DNA of 64,000 nucleotides from positions 26,297,503 through 26,361,502 of the forward strand of contig NC_134016.1 of the NCBI RefSeq assembly GCF_040712315.1, read 5' to 3'. The position numbers were made by a program, and so were the translations under genes. The stretch's first letter is position 1, and the number at the start of each line of letters is the position of its first letter. The notes below the pieces were generated by a model that saw only the letters and a list, made by a program, of their open reading frames with translations, was not told where the DNA came from and made no database searches. Origin of the DNA: Castanea sativa (taxonomy: Eukaryota > Streptophyta > Magnoliopsida > Fagales > Fagaceae). Of this stretch, positions 22,494-33,116 are shown in pieces.

Positions 22494-23870
22494 CAAAAGG
22501 GGAAGGATTGCTCCTAAGACACACAACATTGGTTCAATTTTTTATACTAAGCATCTATTATCTAGGAGAATGCTAATACTGTAATGTCGATACGCAATCA
22601 AATTCTCTACACCTTATTTGGTTCTTTCAGTTCGTTGGGTTCATTACTTGATAAGACAATCTTATCATAAGAAATGTACCAGTTTTTTATGTTAAAACCA
22701 TAAAAATAGACATATTAGAGGATTCATTCAACAATTTGGAAATGATTTTGATCTCATAGTGTGTAGTAAGGATCCCTACCTTATCTACAGGACTGCAACA
22801 CTAATAGAAAACAATTCTTCAACTGACAATGAAGCAAATTCTAAGAGGGCTCGAAGTCAATACACCAAAGGATGATAATCTTGTGCAACACCTAGCGGAT
22901 TTTAGCAGTTATAATAATCTTGCAGAGAAAGATTTGTTAGCAAGTGTCTCCAATGAAAGTGGGGATAATGTACACCATTTGATAGGGAGGTTTATCTTGG
23001 ATATTATTAAGCAAAAACGCACTTTTGATCCCTATATTTTGGGCCGATTCTCGATTTGGTCCCTAAATTGATTTTGCTCCTAGGTCAATTCCCGATTTCA
23101 TAAAATCGATTCTATTTTAGTTTCTGCCGTCAACCCAGTAATTTTTTAAGAAAATTAAATTTAAAGAAAAACCTTAAATCTTATTTAATTAAAATTTTCT
23201 TTTCTTAATGTTCTTCAACTTGTTCTTCATGTTCTTCACAGACCAAACCCAGCAACCAAGAACTCAAATCACAAGAACACAAACCCAGCAACCAAGAACT
23301 TAAACCCATATCAGAAGAACACAAACGAAAAAAAAAGAAGAAAAAATTAAATTAAATACTAATAGGAAAATTTCTTCATGTTCTTCCCAAATCCAAGAAG
23401 CAACCAAACCAATCTCTAGCAAACCCCAAATTCAAATCCAGCAACCAAACCCAATCTCCGTCAAATCTAGAAAAACAAAAAATAAATCCAAAAAACCAAA
23501 CCATAAATAAACCCAAGAAACAAACTAATAAACACAATAACCAACCCAATCTCCAGCAAACCCATAAACCCAAAAAAAATTTTGGGAAACAAACACACAA
23601 AAAACCCATAAAATCAAACAACTCCACATTCTCTCCAAAAAACAAAAACAAACCCAGAACAAGAGGAACAAAGTTTTGCAATATGAGAAAGGAGAGGAAA
23701 ATCAGACCTAAAGTGAAGCCGTAGGCATAGGGTCATATCGCTTAGCTGATCTAGATGAAAAAATTGTACAACGCCCTTGGAATGTAAATAACCTACGAAG
23801 GTATTACTATTAATGAAAGGCACTTTTGTCATTTGTTGCTTAATTATCATTATGTAACATTTCGATTTAT
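22494..23870. other. Gene-free stretch with old repeat remnants
   Basis: An 80-codon open frame at 22829-23071 has no motif I recognise and starts in unremarkable sequence. Around 23025-23110 the phrase gatccctatattttgggcc, followed by gatttggtccctaaattg and ctgccgtcaac, matches a pattern I know from a widespread plant repeat, so this is probably a TE remnant. At 23240-23670 the sequence is made of AACCCAGCAACCAAGAAC-like, A/C-rich low-complexity repeats. Confidence 0.45.
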
Positions 23871-23880
23871 TTATTCTAAA

Positions 23881-24632
23881 TGTCAAACAGAAACTTGGTC
23901 ATGCATGGTCCTCGGACCACATACCTCGTGGAAATTGATATCTTGTTAGATGTTAAACAGAACCTTAGTTACGTCAGATCCTCGGACCTTCTACTTTGGG
24001 GAAATTAACATTTCAATTCGCTATTCTAAATGTCAAACGGAAACTTGGTCATGTATGGTCCTCTGACCACATACCTCATGGAAATTGATATCTTGTTAGA
24101 TGTTAAACAGAACCTTAGTTACGTCGGGTTCTCGGACCTTCTACTTTGGGGAAATTAACATTTCAATTCGCTATTCTAAATGTCAAACAGAAACTTGGTC
24201 ATGTATGATCCTCGGACCACATACCTCGTGGAAATTGATATCTTGTTAGATGTTAAACAGAACTTTAGTTACATCGGGTACTCGGACCTTCTACTTTGGG
24301 GAATTAACATTTCAATTCGCTATTCTAAATGTCAAACAGAAACTTGGTCATGTATGGTCCTTGGACCACATACCTCGTGGAAATTGATATCTTGTTAGAT
24401 GTTAAACAGAACCTTAGTTATGTTGGGTCCTCGGGCCTTCTACTTTGGGGAAATTAACATTTCAATTCGCTATTATAAATTTCAAACAGAAACTTGGTCA
24501 TGCATGGTCCTCGAACCACATACCTTGTGGAAATTGATATCTTGTTAGATGTTAAACAGAACCTTAGTTACGTCGGGTCCTCAAACCTTCTACTTTGGGG
24601 AAATTAACACTTCGTTCCATCACTCTAAGCAC
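23881..24632. repeat. 150-bp dimeric tandem repeat, five copies
   Basis: The landmark TGTCAAACAG recurs at 23881, 24031, 24181, 24330 and 24480 (the second and fifth copies are slightly altered), a period of 149-150 bp. Each unit is itself two diverged halves of about 75 bp: one with gtcaaacagaaacttggtca, the other with gttaaacagaaccttagtta. Both halves carry GGTCCTCGGACC followed by a short stretch and TGGGGAAATT or GTGGAAATT. The whole is therefore a higher-order array. It is not CRISPR-like, because there are no unique spacers. Confidence 0.92.
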
Positions 24633-25073
24633 TCAATACAAACCATGCCTTGTGGTTACATGACTCGTGGAAATCGACGTACCGATAAACCATGGTAAGT
24701 TTGATGGTTTACTTTGTGCCCCTAACTAAATATTAAGTTAAGTCTCAGACCGTGTGTTGTTATACTTCATATATTACAGTTTTGATGCATGATTTATCTG
24801 CTGATGAATAAGATTGATAAAATGAATGTACTTTTATGGGGGGTTGTTGATGTTTGAGGTGTTGTAAAGACTTCACTGTGCATTAAGGTGAAGCAAATTA
24901 GTATTTTTCTACTGAAGATTAGAAACCAGTTGAACAGCAACCTTTCAAACTTCTCTTTAATCTTTGCCAATGGATACATTGAAAATAAAATTCTGAAATA
25001 AAAAGGTTAAAATAGAAGTCCTAATACAAAAAACTTATTACATAAGGAAAAGGGGTCCTAATTGGCCTAAGCC
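24633..25073. other. Gene-free stretch downstream of gypsy-type pseudogene
   Basis: AT-rich sequence with no gene of its own. On the minus strand it lies immediately 3' of the pseudogene ending at 25074, so it may be that gene's 3' untranslated or element-internal sequence. Its left edge is a decayed sixth unit of the 150-bp array. Confidence 0.4.
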
Positions 25074-27662
25074 TTAAACCTTGGTGAGGGGGTCCTGCTT
25101 GGATGTGCTGGCAGCCCCTTTTGCTTTGTTGTCCTCCTCTGTTTGTTTTAGCTCCGCTTCAAATGAGGTCTGGACTTGTTTCCCTTTGTCATTTGCCACT
25201 GGTGGAGGAACATTAGGTTCGGCATCCTTGCTCGGAGGCTTCTCGGCTTCGTCGCTTTGTTCCTTCTCTTTGTCAGAACCAGCAGGTTCTTTAGGAGTTG
25301 GAATGGGTTCTTGAATGATAGATGGATGCGTTGAAGGCGCGGTCTCGGAGGTAGGCATGGCAGGAGGAAGCTCTTCGAACACTTGGATGTCCCGGGGAAT
25401 CCAAATATTCTCAGGTTTCCTCAACTCCAAGGTCGAGGGAATTCCAGCCACGTTCAGAGCTTCTACTCATACTTGTTGGCAGTACTCCCTACATAACTCT
25501 GCCAACTCCTCCGTCAGTCGATCTTTTGTCGCCTCGACCCCTTCATTGTAAGTAGCCTTCTTGGCAGCCTCCATAGTTTCCTTGAGGTTGCGAGCCTCTT
25601 CCTTCACTTGGGCGAGCTCTTTATTTAAGGTAGAGTTTTCTTGCTGAGCTTTACACAGGTCCTCGTCCCTTTGACACAGAAGTTTGCGTTGCCCCTCCAC
25701 CCGAGTTTTGATCGTTTTAAGGCTGGCCTCGGCACCATTTCTCTCCCTCTTCTCCTCTGCCAATTGCTTGGTTAGGTTCTCGTTCTCCGCAAGGGCTTGG
25801 CCTAAGGCCTTCTCGGTCTCCAGTCTGACCTCAAGTTCAGCTATAGCCTTCTTCCGAGAGTCTTCCACCCATTTCTCTGCAGCAAAGACTTCTTGTATGG
25901 CCTGAATTGAAATGTCGAATAAATGTATTATTATTTATGATTAATTCAAATGTGTGCAAACAAATTTGTGCTAAAATGTGATTACAGCAATAATATAGAG
26001 GTAATTGGAAGACACTCACCAAAGCCAAGTCCCTTTTGAGGGAGAGAAAGAGATGTGGCTGACTCATTTTATCCAGAGCTTCCATATCCTTCGGTAGGAG
26101 AAGAGGTTGCTCCAAGGCGTTAGCCAGGTGGTGAGCGTGTCCTTGCTGGAACGCCATAATGCTGAATTGGCAGGAAATGGGGGGGCCCCATCTAGCTTCA
26201 ACGCAGGAGACCAGTTGGCTTGTGTACGGCGTACCTCAACCAGGTCACGGCTTTCCTCGCTCTCTACTGAGGAAGCACGCGACTTACCCTTGCATGCTTT
26301 CTGTTGCTACTGTTGTTGCTTAAGCTTATTTTGCCTCTCCATATCTGTCTCCTCGGCCTCGTTCTTTCTCTTCTTCTTAGGCTCTGGGATGGGGATCTTA
26401 GGATTAGTGGGAGGAGGGGGTGGTGGCAGAATGGGAGGGGGTTGCGACCCAACTGCGCCCTTCTTGGGAGCCTGTGTGCCCCTCCTAGACATCAGCTTTC
26501 TAAGAGTAGACATGTCTTCCTCGGAGCTAGAGTCGGGTTGTGCTATTATCAAACCCTTTATGCCAGAAGTTTCTGCAGGCACGTGTTCTTTATCCGAGAG
26601 GATGACGAGGTGATCTTCTTGAGGTCTCGCAGCTTCTTCAAGACGAAACTGATCAATTTCCTTGTTAAGCAATTGTTGTGAAGATGTCGGTTCTTCTCGG
26701 ATGTTTGTCGTCTATAAATGCGCCGAGAGAGGAACTGCTGCAATGGGGCGAGAGTACAAGATGACGGAGGGGTCGTCTAGAAGTTCGTGGGTAGAAAGGA
26801 AGCCCGGTCTTGAAATATCTATCATTTTACGTCTCTGGTCACCTGCAGTGATCGCGTTGCCAATCTCTTGGAAATCGTCTGATAAAGGATCGTATCCCAG
26901 TATCAGATGGGCTGCCCTCATTTGCAGGTCTTCGCTTACGAACACTTTGGATCGAAGGACGTGATTGAGATCCGCGACGCTGCAAAGACTTAAACGAGGT
27001 CGTACGTGTTGTTTGTTGCAAAAATATTCGAAGAGACAAGTGTAGTTAGGTCAGCAGCGAATATCAGGTAAAAAGGGAAAAACAAACAAGATAACTAGAA
27101 ATGGTGAAGTTAATAGGACTAAGTCACAGGTTAGGGAATCTAACTCCTATAGAGTCACACCTGGGTCTCCCCATTTGACTGAGCAATGAGGACCATTAGA
27201 CCAGTTTCTTGAGGCGATAAGATAGTCGTCTTTCATGCCTTTGTTGGATTTGGGAAGATAGGATATGAGTCTAACAATGCTAGATCTGGATTTAAGGTAG
27301 TACCCTACGTCTTTAAGTTTATGACACTCGTACATGTAAACGACGTCGTGCCATGTGAGGTTCAGACCCATTTGTTCATTTAGAGCGTCGACACAACCTA
27401 AGATTCTAAACACATTCGGTGTACCTTGATCTGGGCATAACCTATGGTTACGTAGGTACTCGCTGGTTACGTTTCTCATGGGAAGGGTCATCCCACCCTC
27501 TAGGAATGCAATAATGGGGATGATAACTTCTCCCTCTGTTCTAGCGTTACTTATGACTTCTACAGGGCAATATCTCAAGCCTACATCTTGAGAAATATAA
27601 TATTTGACCCGAAAGCCCTCCATACCGACGTCGGTATCTACTAAACACTTAAATCTACCCAT
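25074..27662 (-). pseudogene. Putative gypsy-type transposon protein (Transposase_28-like), broken
   Basis: The minus strand holds a multi-exon open frame. The first block (27662-27147, ATG at 27662) has AFLEGGMTLPMRNVTSEYLR, then LNLTWHDVVYMYECHKL and YLPKSNKGMKDDYLIAS, the pattern of the plant putative gypsy-type transposon domain. The next blocks (about 26985-26310) read LQMRAAHLILGYDPLSDDFQ, a Pro-rich stretch and a basic stretch. Then AFQQGHAHHLANALEQPLLL leads to a GT-AG intron at 26019-25902. The last block (25901-25074) is a long Glu/Lys-rich coiled coil followed by a Pro/Glu-rich tail. An in-frame TAG in the Gln run near 26310 and a frameshift near 26160 show it is not functional. 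Such proteins accompany plant LTR elements and their exact role is unknown. Confidence 0.75.
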
Positions 27663-28939
27663 TTGGTGGGGGTGTGAATGTATGTTTGGAGAGGGAAAGG
27701 GTGTAATCGGTGGCCAAGGACAATAGCCGAGGAGAAATGAATAAAGAAGATTGAGAACTTACGGGAAATGCCTAGACGATTCTTCACGAGCTTCTTAAGA
27801 GGAAAGAGAATAAGTAATTCTTAGATTTGATTGATTTCTGAAAGGTTAGAGTGAAGTTCGGTTTCCTAGGCGTTTTGGCGTGTGGGAGGCGGCCTCGAAT
27901 CAGAAGTATCCCGCCCAAATTTTTAGAAAGGACCTGGGCCGTTAGATGTAAATCTCGCCGTTGAACGTGAAGAACAAGATGTAACTCGTAGTCATTAATG
28001 CGGATGTTGCAGCTTTCGAAGTGTCAGGGGCGGTTTAAAAGAAGCAAACTGACCCTTACAAATGTGGCAATTCGTGGACCATGTAGAGGTTTTGCCGTTG
28101 GATCAAAACTCCATTTCTCTCCTCGGATGGGAAGAAAAATGAAGTTTTGAGGTGCTATTGTGGGGGTAAAATAGATAAAATGTTTATTTGGGCCTTGGGC
28201 CTGATTTGGTGGTGTAAGTCTGTCCGAGTAGAGCTTTTGAGGCCCACAAGCCAATGCACACTACGAGAGGTGGATGAGTCGTCCGAGGAAGAGTACCTCT
28301 TCGGACGGGCCCAGTAAAGGTCATGGGACATACCAAGGGATTTAGAGACAGAATTCCGGAAGATCTATTGGGTAAAGGCGTAATCCACGCAGTGGTTAGA
28401 GGGAAGAACGTGTGAGAAATATTAGAGGAGAAAAAGCTGATACAACCGCATTAAAGACCTTGCACCTACCTCCCTAGCCGCATTAATGGGGAAATGACCT
28501 CTGAGCAGTGAGGTTCAGTTTTCCAGCTGATATTTGGAGGTTTAAAGAAGGTGCTGGACGGAACAAGTATCTAGGGAGGAGATTGGTGATACACGTGGAA
28601 GAAAGAAGGAAGAAGAAGATGGATACAAGGGAAGAAGAAAGAGATAAAAGGGAGGTGATGGTAGAAGGAAGGGGGGATCGAATACTTGAATTGTAATTGT
28701 AATATTGTTCTTAAAAGAAAGAAAGGCAATACAGGTTGTCCTCGGCTTACGTCTGAGGAGAGATTCTTTACTGTTCTCATCTATTGAACACGCAGATAAC
28801 GGCAATCTAGCCTGTTTTTCCCTTGTCCAACATCCACAGTCTAGGTTTCAAGCCCACACTCTACAAATTTTTATTGTATAAGGCTCTTTGGGCCTGAGTC
28901 CACTTAGTGATTGGACCGGGTACAAATTGTGCACCTACA
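27663..28939 (-). mobile_element. Probable 5' LTR and leader of the gypsy-type element
   Basis: On the minus strand the segment begins TGTAGGTGCACAATTTG at 28939, an LTR-like terminus, and runs into the leader of the pseudogene at 27662. It contains tgtcctcgg/gtccgagg-type motifs also seen in the 150-bp array. No matching 3' LTR was found, so the inner LTR edge cannot be placed. No gene is visible inside. Confidence 0.4.
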
Positions 28940-28942
28940 GCT

Positions 28943-29211
28943 GTCATGTCCCAAACCCAATACCTGGATTTGTAATCATGACCAGCATGCTAATATTAAG
29001 CTTAAACCTGATATTAACAAGAACAAACTAAACTTTTAAACAAAATCTTTCCTGTTTCTTTTCATTCTTATTCTTATTTCTTATAAGAATGAAAAGAAAG
29101 AGAAAAGCTTTTGTTTAAAAGTTTAGTTGATTCTTGTTAATATTAGGTTCAAGCTTGATATTAGCATGTCGGTCATGCTCACAAATCCAGATATGGGGTT
29201 TGGGTCGTGAC
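28943..29211. mobile_element. Foldback MITE, about 130-bp arms
   Basis: The left arm begins GTCATGTCCCAAACCC and the inverted right arm begins GTCACGACCCAAACCCC. The arms pair nearly throughout, including CTGGATTTGT/CTGGATTTGTG, GCTTAAACCTGATATTA/GCTTGAACCTAATATTA and a centre at about 29075 (cattcttattctt / ataagaatg). It can form a long hairpin. It sits 3 bp from the LTR terminus at 28939. Confidence 0.85.
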
Positions 29212-29290
29212 ACTTACCCCACACCCCACAAGCATTTATACCTGTAGAGTGACCAATGCGCCAAAGGTGCGTGATGTGTGTGGCCTATTT
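29212..29290 (-). mobile_element. SINE fragment (5' part)
   Basis: The minus strand reads CATTGGTCACTCTACAGG, then TATAAATGCTTGTGGGG, matching the 5' region of the SINE at 51877-52078 (TGGTCACTCCACAAGTATAA). The 3' part with the box-B-like GGTTCAAGTCTCC is missing. Confidence 0.5.
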
Positions 29291-30564
29291 TTAAAGACAA
29301 GGAACGTGAGCATGAAAAAATAACTAGGAGCAATTTTTTTTCCATTGAATTATTAAATTTAAAGTACTTATATAACATAAGTTATTTTATTTTTCTAAAG
29401 TAATGTTTTGCAAAGATTAGGTGTTATCTAGAGAATTTAATCATCAGATAACTGACAAGTAACTAACTTTCTGAATACTCTTAATATATAGAGTTAACAT
29501 TTTTATTTTATAGTCTAGTAAAGAACAAAGTACCCCCAAATTTTTTATTGGTGTAAACTTATTTTTGTTTGATCGAAAAAACTCATTGATTGAAAAAATA
29601 AAATTAGAAACCCTATAAGCAATTGCATAAGGACGGACCCAGGTAGGGGCCCAAGGGGCCTTGCCCCCCCCCCCCCCCCCCCCCGCCTTTTTTTTTTTTA
29701 CTTATTATATATTACATTTTTGTAGTTAAGTCCCCCTTCCAAAACCTTAATTCCCCCTCCTCCTGAATCAGCCTAGCTAGCCTATCCCAACTAGCACTAT
29801 TGAACACAAAAATTTTACAAAATTAATAAAAATATTCACAATAGTGATTTTATTTTAGCAAAAAAAAAATTACCACCAAAAAACCATGTGTTATTGGAGA
29901 AGCTAACGCAAAATTTTTTGCAACTACAATAAACTGGTATAAATAACAGTTGACGGTAGCAAGTTCTTAAAAATAAAATAAAATATTTTATTAAGATTAT
30001 CTCTCTTCTTTCAATTAAAAAACTCAAATTATCTCTCTTCCTTTATTATTTTAATGAGTTGTTCATATTATTTTAAATGAAGTAGTAAAAAAATAGAACA
30101 TTTAATGTTAGGTGTTATAAAGTGAGGTCGTAAAATAAATAAAATAGTTTTTTTAGGTGCTAAAAGCTTAATTTTTTTAGCACCACTACTGTGAATGCTC
30201 TAACTTCAAAAATAAAATAAAAATCCTAGTCAACCTAGTATTAAAAAAAAAACATTATTTTGCTTCTTTTTTTTTCTTTTTTTTTAATCTTTGTTGGTAG
30301 ATGATTGCATCCTATAATATATTAAGAAAAAACGATTTTGTGAATATATAATTTATTAATACTATAAGGATGCCTATTTGGAGTGTTTTTTTTTTCCCCT
30401 TATACTCCGGTCCTCTCAAGCTTGAAATTCTAAGTTCGTCCCTATATGAAGCTAGCCTAGCATCTCCAATAATTGTATCATTAATTTGTTTAAAACCAAC
30501 GATTTTTAAATGGCTATCCATCACCACTAGAACGCATCTATTTGTCGGCAATTTTGGTCAACTT
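29290..30564. other. Gene-free AT-rich stretch
   Basis: No gene is recognised. Near 30170-30200 the phrase gcaccactactgtgaatgctcta matches the ends of a common plant MITE type (compare gatgtgaatgctcta at 52940), so an old MITE end is likely. The remainder is AT-rich with poly-A and poly-T tracts. Confidence 0.45.
29664..29684. repeat. Poly-C run of 21 followed by poly-T
   Basis: An uninterrupted run of 21 C is followed by GCC and about 12 T. Long C homopolymers are rare in an AT-rich plant genome. It is preceded by aggggcccaaggggccttg, which suggests the end of an old element. Confidence 0.9.
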
Positions 30565-31282
30565 AGGTTGTGTTTGGCATTGACTTAAAAAATCAGTTTT
30601 TTTTACTATTCACCTTATTTTTGGTACCATTCATAGGTCTCGCTATACCATTTCAGCTATCTTTTAGCTTTATCTATAACACTTTTAGCAAAAAGTTTTT
30701 GGTTTCTAATAGGGATCGAATTAAATTTAGTTTGTCCAAAGTGGTCGTCCATTACCAGACCACGTCCAAAAAGCTTCGCGAGGAAAGAAACCCAACAGAA
30801 ACAACACGTGCATGAACAGTATCCGTCCATGACACTAGTGCATGGATAACCATACGACACTTAGTGAATTTTAAAAGAAATTTTCAAAAGGTTTCATATA
30901 ATCAAACCATGATGCACTACTCCTAAAACTTAGAAAGGATTCCCTATAATCTGCTCCACGTACCGAATTTTCTCCATTAACCACACGCATCTCCCATGAT
31001 GGTGATGGATTCGAACAAGTAGACTCACTTCTAACTCTCTATAAAATGATCAAATCCCATTTACCTGAGGTAAGTTCTACGATTCACAGTTTCTCATCCT
31101 TGTGTTCTATAGAGAAAACTAACTTAACCGTCGAAGAGTCCTTGGCCGGGTTACACTGGTCACCATTGACAGTCTTTTCTTTCCTTTCAGGTCATAAAGC
31201 TATCACCATAGCCCGAAACACTCCAGCCTACTGATTTTCGTGCATCATCAGTTTCAGCTAAATAAGTTGTTCCCAAATAGAC
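30565..31282. mobile_element. MITE split by a solo LTR
   Basis: The left part (TAGGTTGTGTTTGGCATTG through agcaaaaagtttttggtttc) and the right part (gtttcagctaaataag through cccaaatagac) together match a MITE family also seen at 32899-33103 and 53991-54158. The family landmarks are actattcagcttatttttg and ggccccactgtactattt. The interruption at 30707-31250 accounts for the split. Confidence 0.65.
30707..31250 (+). mobile_element. Solo gypsy-type LTR inside a MITE
   Basis: It is flanked by GTTTC on both sides (30702-30706 and 31251-31255), a 5-bp TSD. It ends GCATCATCA and begins TAATAGGG where TG would be expected, so the first terminus is probably mutated. It contains a TATA box (CTATAAAATG, about 31039). 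Downstream are a leader with ACCTGAGGTAAG and the phrases CCGTCGAAGAGTCCTTGG and CCTTTCAGGTC, which resemble the U5 part of plant gypsy LTRs. Confidence 0.65.
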
Positions 31283-31580
31283 TTATAATTATCGACTTTG
31301 TATACAATGCATTTATCATGTTTTGTTTCTGGCTTGACTGATGCATGTGATATTTTCATGAACCAAATCAATTTGTGTAAATTTACTTGGCAGGACACTT
31401 GAAGTGTTCGTAGGTGTAATTTTGTTATTCATTGTGTGCAGTTCTGAGTACATAGGTTTGTTTCCTGATTATAAAATCTTAATGATTATCCAATAGTTTA
31501 TGATCTTGATAAGTTGATAACACTAATTATCTGTATACTTTAAAAACCATAAAATCTGACTATTATAAGGATGAATATAT

Positions 31581-32301
31581 TGTTGGAAAAATAGTATAGA
31601 GTGAATAAGAAATTGACGTCTAATGTGTCCACCCGAACATGATATTAAAGTGGTAAGAATCCTTTAAGTCCCACATAGAAAATGATAGAGAACATGGGTT
31701 TATATGCTCATGGGTTGGACATTAGGTTAGGCTTTAGGCATGTGTGGATTGGGACCTCTTATCCAAATAATAATATTATTTTATTATTTTATTTTTTGAG
31801 TCAGTAAATCTGTATACAACAGTTATATCTGAAACAGTGTGTCTGTTCAATAACGTATATATTCACAGTCCCACATTCATGAAAAAGAACTTTTGAGAAA
31901 CTCTTCCAGAGAGAAAATATTTTGTACATTCATTTGAGTCAAAGAGAGAGAGAGACATAAAATAGTTCGTAGAGTATGAACCTTGTGTGCTTCTTGTCCG
32001 TACTGTAGATCATTTTATCCTAGGAGGCGGATGTGTGTAAGTCTCAAAGCACCACAAATTGTATGACAGACAAAATCCGCTTGAAGGAAATTGTATCAAA
32101 CACAAAACTTTATCTGTATCATTCATTCTTCACGCATTAAGTCTGTGAGTTTTTAATTATTTGCAGATTTCTTCTTATATATACAGTATCTATTTATAGT
32201 TTTTGCCTATCACATCTATTTGCGTTATTGTTTATATTTAAATATGTATGTTGTTTCTTTTTATTTAATCACAAAAGTAAATTGTTGAAATATATTCAAC
32301 A
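31581..32301 (+). mobile_element. Probable solo copia-type LTR
   Basis: It begins TGTTGGAAAAATAG and ends ATTCAACA. The flanks TATAT and TATGT differ at one base, an eroded 5-bp TSD. A cttttatcc...ggaggcgg phrase and an agagagagagacataaaat leader are typical of plant copia LTRs. No internal domain is present on either side. Confidence 0.55.
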
Positions 32302-32422
32302 TATGTTGTCTATGATATTATTTGGACCATTTGTTATAAAAGAAAAGATCAAGATTAAAGTAATTCTTCTGGTAAAGTTTTCAGATAACTTGAGAAAATT
32401 TTGATCCAGCTAAATTTACATG

Positions 32423-32696
32423 ATTTTTTTCTTTATGAACAGAAATGGGTCTTACGCCTATGATCATTGCCCCAACCAACTTGAACCCAAAGAACTCATC
32501 GTGTGGGGCAACGCTGGGTGCGTTAAGGCTATTCACCAGATGAACTTATGGTGTGGGGCACCCCTGGGTGCGTTAAGGCAATCCAAGTTGTGGCACAGCA
32601 TTTTTGCGAAGCACACGACTTAAACTAGGCAACTCCTGAACCCGCAAGTATGACCCAATCCAAGACTCCTATCGATACACCACGCCCCCGGGCAAT
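32423..32696 (-). mobile_element. tRNA-derived SINE
   Basis: A perfect 12-bp target-site duplication TAAATTTACATG flanks it (32411-32422 and 32697-32708), as expected for LINE-mobilised retroposition. On the minus strand it begins ATTGCCCGGGGGCGTGGTG. A box-A-like GTGGTGTATCGATAGG is followed at the right distance by a box-B-like GCGGGTTCAGGAGTT, the internal RNA polymerase III promoter. It ends in an A-rich tail (AAAGAAAAAAAT). The body holds a direct duplication of GCCTTAACGCACCCAG, each copy followed by GCCCCACAC a few bases on. It is GC-rich against its flanks. Confidence 0.82.
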
Positions 32697-32898
32697 TAAA
32701 TTTACATGTTATGTTCTCCAACTAATAAACCTTTTATAGTTCAAGTTAGGCTGTTTATATTGCCTTTTTCTCTTTTCAAAAATTGAGAATTCTAGTGTTC
32801 ATTTTATAATTAAAAAAATATTAATTAAATTAATTATAATAATTCTATTAGAAAACTTGGAATAACTACCCAATAAGGCAACCAAAAAAAAAAAACCT

Positions 32899-33103
32899 AG
32901 GGTGCATTTGGCTACAAATTAAAAAGCTAGCTTATTATACTATTCAGCTTATTTTTGCTACTATTCATAAACTCCATTGCATTTTTTGGAACTATTTATG
33001 GGCCCCACTGTACTATTTCAACTAACTTTTACTTTTATTTATAGTATTTTCGGCAAAATGTTTTTAGTTTCAGCAAAATAAGTGAATCCCAAACAGATCC
33101 CTG
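32899..33103. mobile_element. MITE, complete copy of the TTTGGCTAC family
   Basis: It starts GGGTGCATTTGGCTAC and ends CCCAAACAGATCCC, with shared internal landmarks (attcagcttatttttgctac, gggccccactgtactattt) also found at 30565-31282 and, inverted, at 53991-54158. It has no coding capacity. Confidence 0.65.
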
Positions 33104-33116
33104 TTGCACACTTTTA

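Noticed and set aside
22829..23071. 80-codon open frame with fairly ordinary amino-acid composition
   Set aside because: No motif recognised, no splice or promoter context, and its 3' part overlaps sequence typical of a repeat.
23881..24632. Regular repeats considered as a CRISPR-like array
   Set aside because: The whole 150-bp unit is repeated without unique spacers, and the genome is clearly a plant nuclear genome.
26107..26681. Plus-strand open frames of 125-168 codons
   Set aside because: They are antisense shadows of the minus-strand gypsy-type pseudogene, which has family motifs and a splice site.
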